Below are positions 1 through 5,735 of a DNA stretch of 8,358 nt, piece after piece (position 1 is the stretch's first letter; each line of letters begins with the position of its first letter). This stretch comes from Robiginitomaculum sp. Lineage in GTDB: Bacteria; Pseudomonadota; Alphaproteobacteria; Caulobacterales; Maricaulaceae. The notes under the pieces were generated by a model. That model made no database searches. It was not told the DNA's origin and worked only from the letters and a program-made list of their open reading frames with translations. The translations under genes were made by a program, and so were the position numbers. The DNA is taken from the NCBI GenBank assembly GCA_002733485.1, contig NVVU01000007.1, positions 52,427 through 60,784 of the forward strand, written 5' to 3'.

Positions 1-723
1 ATGCTCGGGGCCGCCAACACTTTGGGCCAGAATTTGCGTTTTGCAGGCATTTTCCAGAAAATACATGCGCAAAAAAGCCAATGCACAATTTTGCCCTATG
101 GTCAGCGTACCGTGATTGCGCAGCATCAATAAATTGTGTTTGCCCATGTCTTTGACAATGCGTTCCCGCTCATCGTGATCCAGCGCAATGCCCTCATAAT
201 CGTGATAGGCCAGATCATCATGGACCACCATGGCAAATTGCGTATATTTGCGCAGCCCCTCTTTCTGGACACTGACCGCCACCCCATAAGGGGTATGCAC
301 ATGCATGACACAGCCCGCATCATGGCGCGCCGTATGAACCGCAGAGTGGATGGTAAATCCCGCCGGATTTACGAAATAAGAGCTGTCACCGATAATATTC
401 CCATCCAGATCAATTTTCACCAGACATGATGCGGTCATTTCGTCAAAGAGGACGCCGTAAGGATTGATCAGGAAACGCTCTTGACCGTTTTCATCAGGCA
501 ATCGCGCCGAAATATGCGTAAAAACCAGGTCCGTCCAACCATAAAGCGCAGCCAGTCGGTAAATGGCAGCCAGTTCAACGCGGGTTGTCCATTCAGTGGC
601 GCTGATTTTGCCTTCAAGGCGCTCAACCGACGTCGGGTCCGGAACATCAAACCCCGCACTGATGCCAATGGCACCGGACATGGTTGGTACGTCATTATTT
701 GTGTTGTCAGGCTTGTTGTGCAT
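1..723 (-). CDS. Class II aldolase/adducin family protein (3' end beyond window)
   Basis: Reading leftward from the ATG at 723 gives 241 open codons that reach base 1 without a stop. Family members usually have about 250-260 residues, so only a short tail is missing. The fold signature is clear: residues 44-72 (EWTTRVELAAIYRLAALYGW, then FTHISAR), the block around 126-143 (HSAVHTARHDAG then HVH) and RNHGTL at 202-207. His141, His143 and His204 are the expected metal ligands. The glutamate that acts as general acid/base in L-fuculose-phosphate aldolase (Glu73 there) aligns with Gly122, so classical aldol cleavage is unlikely; this matches the adducin-like subgroup, whose substrates are mostly unknown. 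The start is supported by AGGGAAG (734-728) six bases upstream. It is divergent from the terB-like gene. The fold assignment is secure; the reaction is not known. Confidence 0.88.
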   Translation of the reverse strand, partial: MHNKPDNTNNDVPTMSGAIGISAGFDVPDPTSVERLEGKISATEWTTRVELAAIYRLAALYGWTDLVFTHISARLPDENGQERFLINPYGVLFDEMTASCLVKIDLDGNIIGDSSYFVNPAGFTIHSAVHTARHDAGCVMHVHTPYGVAVSVQKEGLRKYTQFAMVVHDDLAYHDYEGIALDHDERERIVKDMGKHNLLMLRNHGTLTIGQNCALAFLRMYFLENACKTQILAQSVGGPEH

Positions 724-845
724 AACGCTTCCCTTGGCCAGGCTTCACGGCACCTGCATTTTTCATATATAAATTGTAAACTAAATAAAGCGCGGGCCGG
801 ATACAGACACTATATTATACTCTGAACGCTTGCAGGAGGATACCC
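724..845. promoter_or_regulatory. Divergent intergenic region with AT-rich core
   Basis: This 122-base gap separates two genes that point away from each other, so it must hold promoters for both. An AT-rich core lies at 758-790. On the plus strand TATACT (816-821) or TATATT (811-816) could be a -10 box for the terB-like gene, but no convincing -35 stands 16-18 bases upstream. AGGAGGA (834-840), five bases before the ATG at 846, is a strong ribosome binding site. On the minus strand the TATATA within 764-772 is a possible -10 for the aldolase-like gene, also without a clear -35. The exact boxes are a guess; the promoter location is inferred from gene layout. Confidence 0.4.
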
Positions 846-1304
846 ATGTTCGAGGTTATTAAAAAAATGTTTGGCGGCGCATCGGCGCAAACGGACGAGG
901 TCAGTGACGAAGCTGAGGCGCGCGAATGTGCGATCGCCCTGTTGGTTGAGGCGGCGCTGTCAGACGGGATTTATGCCGATATTGAACAGGATATGATCAA
1001 AAACATCATTCGCGAGAGCTTTTCAATGGATGATGCAGCGGCGGCAAGTTTGCTGGAGGCCGCCGAGCTGCGTGCCGAAATGGCAGTTGATCAATATGCC
1101 TTTACCCATGTCATCAAGAAATATATGCCCAAATCCGAACGGGTGGCCCTGATCGGTCAGCTCTGGGATGTGACCTATGCCGATGGTGAGGAAAGCCCGT
1201 TTGAAGACAGTTTAATCCGCCGGGTTGCCGCATTGCTGGCGGTTACCGACCATGAACGCGCCGAAGCCAAAAAGGCGTCGCTTGGCCGCAGGGAAGGCAG
1301 TTGA
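846..1304 (+). CDS. TerB-like protein (tellurite resistance TerB family fold)
   Basis: A 152-residue soluble, mostly helical protein with no signal peptide or membrane segment. It has two TerB-like acidic repeats: SDGIYADIEQDM (residues 39-50) and YADGEESPFEDSLIRRVA (111-128). In TerB-fold proteins such Asp-Gly...Glu segments bind metal. The middle helices and Arg/Lys-rich C-terminus (138-152) fit the short single-domain TerB-like proteins common in alphaproteobacteria, whose job is unknown. The family name comes from the ter tellurite operon, but no other ter gene is present here, so tellurite resistance should not be inferred. The start is set by AGGAGGA five bases upstream. The gene ends 54 bases before fdxA with no evident terminator, so the two are probably co-transcribed. 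Confidence 0.82.
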   Translation: MFEVIKKMFGGASAQTDEVSDEAEARECAIALLVEAALSDGIYADIEQDMIKNIIRESFSMDDAAAASLLEAAELRAEMAVDQYAFTHVIKKYMPKSERVALIGQLWDVTYADGEESPFEDSLIRRVAALLAVTDHERAEAKKASLGRREGS

Positions 1305-1358
1305 CAATTTGGCTTGTACAACCACATACAGGCCCGCTTTTTCAATGGAATTTCCAAG

Positions 1359-1700
1359 ATGACCTATATTGTCACCGATGCATGCATCGCCTGTAAATAT
1401 ACCGATTGTGTCGAAGTTTGTCCGGTGGACTGTTTTTATGAAGGGGAGAACTTTCTCGTCATCCATCCGGACGAATGTATTGATTGCGGTGTATGCGAAC
1501 CGGAATGCCCGGTGGAAGCCATCAAACCAGACACCGAAGATGACCCCGATGGCAAATGGCTGGCCCTGAACACCAAGTTTGCCGATATCTGGCCGAACAT
1601 CACCTTGATCAAACCGGCACCCTCCGATGCGGATGCCAAAGCCAACGAAACTGACAAGTTTGATAAGTACTTTTCGGAAAAGCCTGGCGAGGGGGATTAA
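1359..1700 (+). CDS. fdxA: Ferredoxin FdxA, 7Fe-8S type ([3Fe-4S] plus [4Fe-4S])
   Basis: A 113-residue acidic ferredoxin, a cytoplasmic low-potential one-electron carrier. Cysteines fall at 9, 12, 17, 21, 25, 40, 43, 46 and 50. After removal of Met this is exactly the pattern of Azotobacter vinelandii ferredoxin I: Cys8, 16 and 49 hold the [3Fe-4S] cluster, Cys20, 39, 42 and 45 the [4Fe-4S] cluster, and Cys11 and 24 are free. The second CxxCxxC core is CIDCGVCEPECP (40-51). The C-terminal region (56-113, including GKWLALNTKFADIWPNIT) is the usual FdxA extension. An in-frame ATG 15 codons upstream (1314) was rejected because those residues are not part of the family and MTYIVTDAC is the canonical start. 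The ribosome binding site is weak (GGAA at 1348-1351). The carD-type gene follows, an order that I recall as recurrent in alphaproteobacteria. The redox partner is not shown by the sequence. Confidence 0.96.
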   Translation: MTYIVTDACIACKYTDCVEVCPVDCFYEGENFLVIHPDECIDCGVCEPECPVEAIKPDTEDDPDGKWLALNTKFADIWPNITLIKPAPSDADAKANETDKFDKYFSEKPGEGD

Positions 1701-1714
1701 CCTCTTCTGCCGAA

Positions 1715-1740
1715 GGTTTTGATCAAAGCCTTTGAAAACC
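1715..1740 (+). terminator. Hairpin after fdxA, possible weak terminator
   Basis: GGTTTT (1715-1720) pairs with AAAACC (1735-1740), and inside it CAAAG (1724-1728) faces CTTTG (1730-1734), although that inner pairing would leave too small a loop to form fully. It starts 15 bases after the fdxA stop. A short T-run (TTTT, 1746-1749) follows a few bases later. The right arm also contains the proposed -35 box of the next promoter, so termination and promoter function may overlap here. Confidence 0.4.
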
Positions 1741-1759
1741 CTCAATTTTGTGCTATAAG
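1732..1759 (+). promoter_or_regulatory. Predicted sigma-70-type promoter for the carD-type gene
   Basis: TTGAAA (1732-1737) and TATAAG (1754-1759) are separated by 16 bases, and TG one base before the -10 (1751-1752) gives an extended -10 element. This is the best promoter match I found in the window. Transcription would start near 1766, leaving a leader of about 175 bases before the ATG at 1942. It is predicted by eye only. Confidence 0.6.
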
Positions 1760-1809
1760 GCTTGTTATAGGCGTCATCCATGCGGCTATAAACGTATAGG
1801 TGTGTGCGC

Positions 1810-1902
1810 TCCGGCAAGCCGGACCGCCAAAACGGAACGAAAATTTAAGGGCACAGAAAACGGGAAAATGTCACCGCAGGGTGGGCCGGTTTTGTTTGTG
1901 CC
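1810..1902 (+). repeat. Two inverted repeats in the carD leader
   Basis: The first is TCCGGCAAGCCGGA (1810-1823), a 14-base palindrome able to form a short stem. The second is larger: GGCACA (1850-1855) pairs with TGTGCC (1897-1902), and within it AAAAC (1857-1861) pairs with GTTTT (1889-1893), extended by GG/CC with small bulges. Neither is followed by a T-run in the plus direction, so they are not ordinary terminators; they could fold in the 5' leader of the mRNA. No riboswitch consensus that I know is recognisable. Confidence 0.5.
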
Positions 1903-1941
1903 AAAATTAGTGTGTCAAACAACAGCGAGTGAAGATTACCC

Positions 1942-2472
1942 ATGGCAAAAACCAGTTCTGCTAAAAAATTCAAGATCAATGATTACATCGTTTATCCTGC
2001 TCACGGCGTGGGTCGGGTTTCCGCTGTTGAGGTCCAGACCGTGACCGATATTGAGCTTGAAGTGTATGTAATCCAGTTTGATCAGGATAAAATGGTCCTG
2101 CGAGTGCCGGTGCCGCGCGCCGAAAGCGGTGGCATGCGCGCCTTGTCAGAACCCAATATTGTCCAGAACGCGATGAAAACCCTCAAAGGGCGTCCTCGGA
2201 TCAAGCGTACCATGTGGAGCCGCCGGGCTCAGGAATATGAGGCCAAGATCAATTCAGGCGATCTGATTTTTATTGCCGAAGTGGTCCGTGATCTGCACCG
2301 CAATGCCGATCAGCCGGAACAGTCTTATTCCGAACGCCAGCTTTATGAATCCGCAATTGACCGCATGGCCCGCGAAGTGGCCGCCGTGGAAAAAATTGAA
2401 CGCGATGCCGCCTTCGACAAATTGTCAAAAACTCTGGTGGCCAAGGCGGTTAGCGCTACTGCCGCTGCCTAA
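1942..2472 (+). CDS. CarD/CdnL-family RNA polymerase-binding transcription regulator
   Basis: A 176-residue cytoplasmic protein that, by family, binds the RNA polymerase beta subunit and stabilises open promoter complexes at housekeeping and rRNA promoters. The N-terminal Tudor-like RNAP-interaction domain covers residues 10-70 (DYIVYPAHGVGRV at 14-26, MVLRVPV at 51-57). The C-terminal helical DNA-contacting domain covers 75-170. It contains RTMWSRRAQEYEAKINSGD (89-107), in which Trp92 matches the tryptophan that wedges into the upstream edge of the transcription bubble in studied CarD/CdnL proteins. The length fits alphaproteobacterial CdnL. The tail ends in ...ATAAA; Caulobacter CdnL is, as I recall, a ClpXP substrate recognised through a terminal Ala-Ala, so similar turnover is possible. 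The start is fixed by the family N-terminus; the ribosome binding site is weak. It has its own predicted promoter and a strong terminator 15 bases after the stop. Confidence 0.94.
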   Translation: MAKTSSAKKFKINDYIVYPAHGVGRVSAVEVQTVTDIELEVYVIQFDQDKMVLRVPVPRAESGGMRALSEPNIVQNAMKTLKGRPRIKRTMWSRRAQEYEAKINSGDLIFIAEVVRDLHRNADQPEQSYSERQLYESAIDRMAREVAAVEKIERDAAFDKLSKTLVAKAVSATAAA

Positions 2473-2487
2473 ACGAAGCGATCTCCT

Positions 2488-2523
2488 CAAATTACCCGGC
2501 ATTTCATAATGTCGGGTAATTTG
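2488..2523. terminator. Bidirectional hairpin between convergent carD and nuclease-like genes
   Basis: CAAATTACCCG (2488-2498) is perfectly complementary to CGGGTAATTTG (2513-2523). The stem extends through GCATT/AATGT (2499-2503 and 2508-2512, one G-U pair) to a four-base loop TCAT, giving 16 pairs. It lies 15 bases after the carD stop and 3 bases after the stop of the opposing gene. It has A/T-rich stem ends but no long T-run on either side. It most likely serves as the shared terminator for both transcripts. Confidence 0.8.
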
Positions 2524-2526
2524 TGC

Positions 2527-3330
2527 CTATTCCAATATTTCCAGTGCTTCGGGGTGATCCAGATAAAGGATGGGTCCGTTTTGACTGCGGATCAGCCCGC
2601 GCGCTCGCACCCGCACACCAGACAATCCGGCCAACCTGATCCCGGCGCGCTCAAAGCGTTTAGCATCTTTGGGGGCAATGCTGATGGTGAAATCAGTGCG
2701 CCAGTCAGATCCAAAGTTCAGATACACCCGTTTGCGAACGATGGCGGCATCAACAATGCGCCCCTGCACTATCTGGAACGAGCCAACCGAGGCGGCAATG
2801 GTTTGCGGATTACGCACAGCGTAATATGCCTCCGCCCAGACGCCGCGCCGGGCGTCTCTGGCGCTTTCCTCCAGCCGTAGTAATTCGGCCGCCCGTGCAT
2901 GGTCATCACGCCAGGTATGTACACGGGCATAGCCTTGCCGGGTCATGGCCCCCTGCACCCATACCGGCTGACTGCTTTGGCCTGTCTGTGCAAAAACTTG
3001 TGCTTTCAGGCGGTCATAGCGGTCTGGGGCGGCGTTTTCAAAGTGTAAAGCCCGGTCCTGCACCAGGCGCGTTAAGGCGTTGCGTGCCGCTTTGGCCAAT
3101 GGTTCGGCGTGGATGTCCTGATAGGCCATACGCGGGGCATCAATGCTGCCTAGGCGTACCGTGCGCCCATCTTGCAGGGTTATGCTCTGGCCGCTGATCA
3201 CCCGAGCCACACGGCCAGAGGGGATGGCTTTTTTCTTCTTTTTTGCCCATGCCGGGGCACCACTGGCCAGCCAAACGGCACCGCCTAGCAGGCCACGACG
3301 TGACATAGAAATTTTTGATTGCATGCCCAT
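2527..3330 (-). CDS. Exported SNase-fold (thermonuclease-like) protein with degenerate active site
   Basis: 267 residues. An N-terminal signal has a twin-arginine element (SRRGLLGG, 10-17), a hydrophobic stretch and an Ala-x-Ala site near 27-29, suggesting Tat export; a KKKKK run (30-34) follows. The staphylococcal nuclease-like domain spans about 39-173: GRVARVISGQSITL (39-52), VRLGSIDAPR (58-67), DRYDRLKAQVF (103-113) and ARRGVWA (160-166). Compared with S. aureus nuclease, the calcium aspartates of the usual DGD are replaced (S-G-Q at 46-48) and the catalytic glutamate of D-x-P-E is Arg67; Arg59 and Arg107 match Arg35 and Arg87. Nuclease activity is therefore doubtful. A C-terminal domain (about 180-267, with RVYLNFGSDWRTDF) resembles one seen in alphaproteobacterial relatives. 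The start is uncertain: ATGs at 3330, 3324 and 3306 all lack a clear ribosome binding site. It is the last gene of the minus-strand block. Confidence 0.83.
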   Translation of the reverse strand: MGMQSKISMSRRGLLGGAVWLASGAPAWAKKKKKAIPSGRVARVISGQSITLQDGRTVRLGSIDAPRMAYQDIHAEPLAKAARNALTRLVQDRALHFENAAPDRYDRLKAQVFAQTGQSSQPVWVQGAMTRQGYARVHTWRDDHARAAELLRLEESARDARRGVWAEAYYAVRNPQTIAASVGSFQIVQGRIVDAAIVRKRVYLNFGSDWRTDFTISIAPKDAKRFERAGIRLAGLSGVRVRARGLIRSQNGPILYLDHPEALEILE

Positions 3331-3393
3331 AGCCGATAAGCGTGCACGGGAATGGTCGTTAATTCAACCGTATTGAACGCGGGCCCTTATGGC

Positions 3394-4143
3394 TTAGGTA
3401 TCCCAGCCCATATACCGGGAGGTCATGCCGATGGAATCAATGATTCCGTGCAACAGGATGATCGGCCACAAATTGCGCTTGAACACCAAAAACATGGTAC
3501 CAAAGGCCAGCGCGATGGCACCGGTCACAATAAAGCCGCGCAATCCCTGATAATACATATGCCCATAGCCAAACAGCAAAGCGGGCAACAAGACCGCCAG
3601 AACACTGGCCATGGGCAGACCCTTGAAGGCGGTTTGCAAACGGGTGATCAGAAACCCCCGAAAGAACATTTCCTCGCCAAAGGCTGCCGCGGTCCAGACG
3701 ATACCCATCCAAAGCAAATAATGGGGCAGGCTGCCTGCTATATCGCCCCAGCGCTCTTCAACACCGGCGGGGATTTCGGTCATGACAGTCAACCCCAGCG
3801 CCTCGCTTATCAAAAAGATGGGGGCTAGAACGGCGGCAAAGGCAAGAAAAACCAGGAAGGCCTGTGGGATTACCATCAGTTTTTCCTTGATACCGGGCAG
3901 GGCGCGCAGCCCCATATCAGACCAACTCAATCCGCGGAACCGCATATACCCTGTCAGGATAACCAAAACCGTGACGAGCGATACCGGCCCCGCAAAACGC
4001 CAGATGAGCGGGTCCAGAACCCGTTTGAGTATAAGGGCGAAGACAACAAATCCGGTCACCTCAATCAAGGCGATCAGTTTTTCAGATTTTAGGATATTAG
4101 GCATTATATCTCGCAAAAAAAGGCGTGCAAACGACACGCTCAT
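3394..4143 (-). CDS. CPBP-family intramembrane metalloprotease (CAAX protease/Abi family)
   Basis: 249 residues with about 6-8 hydrophobic membrane segments (for example 24-40, 54-66, 91-113, 180-194 and 203-221). It carries the three signature motifs of the CPBP/Abi family: GEEMFFRG (Glu157, Glu158, Arg162), FGYGH (Phe191, His195) and HGIID (His232, Asp236), so the presumed metal-dependent active site is intact. Characterised relatives cleave prenylated CAAX proteins or small peptides in membranes; in bacteria most have unknown substrates. I chose the ATG at 4143 because GAAGGT lies nine bases upstream. The frame stays open to a TTG at 4170, and another ATG exists at 4104. It follows araC by 65 bases on the same strand and precedes the nuclease-like gene by 63 bases. 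The substrate cannot be told from context. Confidence 0.9.
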   Translation of the reverse strand: MSVSFARLFLRDIMPNILKSEKLIALIEVTGFVVFALILKRVLDPLIWRFAGPVSLVTVLVILTGYMRFRGLSWSDMGLRALPGIKEKLMVIPQAFLVFLAFAAVLAPIFLISEALGLTVMTEIPAGVEERWGDIAGSLPHYLLWMGIVWTAAAFGEEMFFRGFLITRLQTAFKGLPMASVLAVLLPALLFGYGHMYYQGLRGFIVTGAIALAFGTMFLVFKRNLWPIILLHGIIDSIGMTSRYMGWDT

Positions 4144-4164
4144 ATGGTTCTGACCTTCAATGTG

Positions 4165-4198
4165 GCACAAGACGGCAGCGGTTTATTGAACGATTGTG
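4165..4198. repeat. Inverted repeat between araC and the CPBP gene
   Basis: GCACAA (4165-4170) and TTGTGC (4193-4198) are perfect inverted repeats with a 22-base spacer, in the short gap downstream of the araC stop. It could be a weak stem or an operator. There is no T-run, and six-base arms can arise by chance. Confidence 0.25.
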
Positions 4199-4208
4199 CG
4201 TAGTTGGT

Positions 4209-5012
4209 TCAGGCGAAATTTGCTGTCCATTGCCTGGGGGTCAGGCCATAGGCTTTTTTGAAGTGACGGGTAAAATGGCTTTGGTCAGAAAATGTACAGG
4301 CGACGGCGGTTTGTGCGATTGAGTTTCCTGCGGCCATCATGATGCGCGCTTTATCCAGTCTTCGCATAGTCAGGTGTCGATAGGGGCTGGTGCCGAACAT
4401 GGCCCTGAAATGCCTGGATAATTCCCAGCGATCACAATCAGTAACCTTTTCCAGCAAGTCCAGCGTAATTTCCTCATCCATATGCTCATAGATGAATTGC
4501 CGCGCCAATTCCGCCGACTGACAGGCATGACGTTTGAGAGGCTTTTTATCGCTGGTAATCTGGTCCATAACCACGGCCAGATCGTATATGGCATCCTGAT
4601 ATTCCAGCGTATCCAAAGGGCGATCCAGGTTTTCCAGCAAGGGTAAAACCGCAGCGTACAGTCTGGGATCCAGCGAAACTCCCCCCTCGATAAATGGCAG
4701 TGCTCTGCCACCAAGCACACTTTGGATGTGCGAGGGTTCAATATAGAGGGTACGATAGCGAAACCCGTCCTTGGTGCCGGCGCGGCCATCGTGTAATTCA
4801 TCAGGATGAAGAACGACGATATTACCCGGCAAGGCATTGCGCGTCTGGCCCCGATAATCAAAACTCTGTACGCCCTGCATGGTAATGCCGATGGCATAGG
4901 TGTCATGGCGATGAGGCGCATAGGCGTTGCCGGTAAAAAACGCCTCCAGGCGATGTGCCTGAGGGGGGCAATGGTGTGTCGCTATGAGCGAGGATGAAGG
5001 GCCAGGTGTCAT
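4209..5012 (-). CDS. AraC-family transcription regulator with N-terminal cupin sensor
   Basis: 267 residues. The N-terminal half is an AraC-type cupin ligand-binding domain (about 15-100), with the typical HRHDTYAIGITMQGVQSFDYRG pattern (34-55) and PGNIVVLHPDELHDG (62-76). The C-terminal AraC/XylS DNA-binding domain spans about 165-264: first helix-turn-helix ITLDLLEKVTDCDRWELSRHF (182-202), second IAQTAVACTFSDQSHFTRHF (232-251), then the family GLTP (256-259). This layout is usual for regulators responding to a small molecule such as an amino acid or sugar; the ligand is not evident. Its ATG overlaps the stop of the phnA-like gene (TAATG), so it is translated from the same message and is probably translationally coupled. 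Targets are unknown; the CPBP gene just downstream is one candidate. Confidence 0.93.
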   Translation of the reverse strand: MTPGPSSSLIATHHCPPQAHRLEAFFTGNAYAPHRHDTYAIGITMQGVQSFDYRGQTRNALPGNIVVLHPDELHDGRAGTKDGFRYRTLYIEPSHIQSVLGGRALPFIEGGVSLDPRLYAAVLPLLENLDRPLDTLEYQDAIYDLAVVMDQITSDKKPLKRHACQSAELARQFIYEHMDEEITLDLLEKVTDCDRWELSRHFRAMFGTSPYRHLTMRRLDKARIMMAAGNSIAQTAVACTFSDQSHFTRHFKKAYGLTPRQWTANFA

Positions 5013-5014
5013 TA
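5010..5014 (-). promoter_or_regulatory. TAATG stop/start overlap coupling phnA-like gene to araC
   Basis: On the minus strand the TAA of the phnA-like gene (5014-5012) and the ATG of araC (5012-5010) share one base. No separate strong ribosome binding site lies before the araC ATG, so ribosomes finishing the first gene probably re-initiate on the second. This fixes the araC start. Confidence 0.75.
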
Positions 5015-5350
5015 AATCTTTTTGACGAACTCTGATTTCAATTTCATCGCCCCGATGCCCGGGATTTTACAATCAATATCATGATCACCATCCACCAGGC
5101 GGATGTTCTTGACCTTGGTACCAACTTTCACCACCAAAGACGTGCCTTTGACTTTTAAATCCTTGATCACCGTGATGGTGTCGCCATCATTAAGGGGATT
5201 GCCATTGGCATCCTTGATTGTCTTGTCGCCCTCTGCCGGTCCGGCGTCGCCGGCGTTCCACTCGTGGGCGCATTCGGGGCAGACCAACAGGCCGCCATCT
5301 TCATAGGTGTAGATGGACTGGCATTTCGGGCAGGGGGGTAACTCACTCAT
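5012..5350 (-). CDS. phnA: PhnA/YjdM-like zinc-ribbon protein
   Basis: 112 residues, close to the 111 of E. coli YjdM (formerly PhnA). An N-terminal zinc ribbon has CPKC (7-10) and CPEC (24-27) as metal ligands. The C-terminal PhnA domain (about 42-112) contains IKDANGNPLNDGDTITVIKD (45-64) and the conserved KVGTKVKNIRLVDGDHDIDC (75-94). The name phnA is historical: the E. coli gene is not needed for phosphonate breakdown, and this family is distinct from phosphonoacetate hydrolase PhnA. Its molecular function is unknown. The ATG at 5350 is chosen over an upstream in-frame codon because SELPPCPKC is the family N-terminus; AAGGAAG (5370-5364) lies rather far upstream (13 bases). It is coupled to araC downstream and follows tRNA-Arg by 99 bases. 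Confidence 0.93.
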   Translation of the reverse strand: MSELPPCPKCQSIYTYEDGGLLVCPECAHEWNAGDAGPAEGDKTIKDANGNPLNDGDTITVIKDLKVKGTSLVVKVGTKVKNIRLVDGDHDIDCKIPGIGAMKLKSEFVKKI

Positions 5351-5443
5351 CGTTTTTCTGTTTCTTCCTTCATAGGATGATGGGGGATAGCACATGCAAA
5401 CCCGTGCTCATATAGCGAGGCTTGCCGTTGAGATAGCACAAGC

Positions 5444-5449
5444 AAAAAA
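5444..5449 (-). terminator. T6 run directly after the tRNA
   Basis: On the minus strand the encoded CCA is immediately followed by TTTTTT and then GC. A T-run right after a tRNA can help end the transcript or mark the processing end. No separate hairpin stands before it, so read-through into phnA is possible. Confidence 0.35.
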
Positions 5450-5526
5450 TGGTGATCCCGACGCGATTCGAACGCGTGACCCCCAGATTAGGAATCTGGT
5501 GCTCTATCCAACTGAGCTACGGGACC
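5450..5526 (-). tRNA. tRNA-Arg (anticodon CCT)
   Basis: A 77-base cloverleaf on the minus strand with encoded CCA. The acceptor stem is GGTCCCG/CGGGATC (one G-U pair) with discriminator A. The D arm is GCTCAGTTGGATAGAGC, and the anticodon stem-loop is CCAGA-TTCCTAA-TCTGG with CCT at 5492-5490. The T arm is ACGCGTTCGAATCGCGT. It decodes AGG arginine codons. No second copy of its 3' end is visible in the window, so there is no direct sign that it served as an integration site here. Confidence 0.97.
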
Positions 5527-5552
5527 ATAGCTTCAGATTTAGCAGAGCCGTT

Positions 5553-5581
5553 TCTATACGGCCATAGTAAAGTATATTGAA
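5553..5581 (-). promoter_or_regulatory. Possible promoter of tRNA-Arg
   Basis: On the minus strand TTCAAT (5581-5576) and TATAGA (5558-5553) are 17 bases apart, about 27 bases ahead of the mature tRNA 5' end. Both boxes are imperfect. The inverted repeat GCCGT/ACGGC (5547-5551 and 5558-5562) overlaps the -10. Confidence 0.3.
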
Positions 5582-5735
5582 CACAGCTTTGATGTTAATG
5601 TGTGATTTAAATTTCCCAGCCCTGCTTGCATCTCAAGAAACTGTGATCAGGAATATAATTTAAAATATCGACAGCTGTATGGGATCTGAGTATTCATAAT
5701 AAGGTATATAGCAATCACGGAATGGGGGAGGTCGC
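5582..5735 (+). other. AT-rich intergenic stretch upstream of the DUF4760-like gene
   Basis: No gene is visible. It contains a perfect TATAAT (5654-5659) with no good -35. TCGACA (5668-5673) and TATTCA (5691-5696) stand 17 bases apart as an alternative weak promoter. GGGAGG (5726-5731) sits four bases before the ATG at 5736 as the ribosome binding site. Confidence 0.4.

Noticed and set aside
481..825. Plus-strand open frame of 114 codons over the 5' part of the aldolase-like gene.
   Set aside because: It overlaps a well-supported minus-strand gene, has no family resemblance and no ribosome binding site of note.
846..1304. Tellurite-resistance operon.
   Set aside because: Only a TerB-like domain is present; no terA, terC, terD or terZ neighbours, so the resistance role is not supported.
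1212..1817. A 201-codon open frame on the minus strand opposite the terB-like gene and fdxA.
   Set aside because: It is antisense to the clearly coding, motif-bearing fdxA and shows no recognisable domain; long shadow frames are common at this GC.
1766..1941. Riboswitch in the carD leader.
   Set aside because: Stems are present, but no known aptamer consensus could be recognised by eye.
3394..4170. CPBP protease as part of an abortive-infection or bacteriocin-immunity system.
   Set aside because: The family is sometimes labelled Abi, but no toxin, bacteriocin or phage-defence partner is nearby.
5450..5526. tRNA-Arg as the attachment site of an integrated element.
   Set aside because: No second copy of the tRNA 3' end and no integrase; the low-GC gene lies on the 5' side, not the side where elements integrate.
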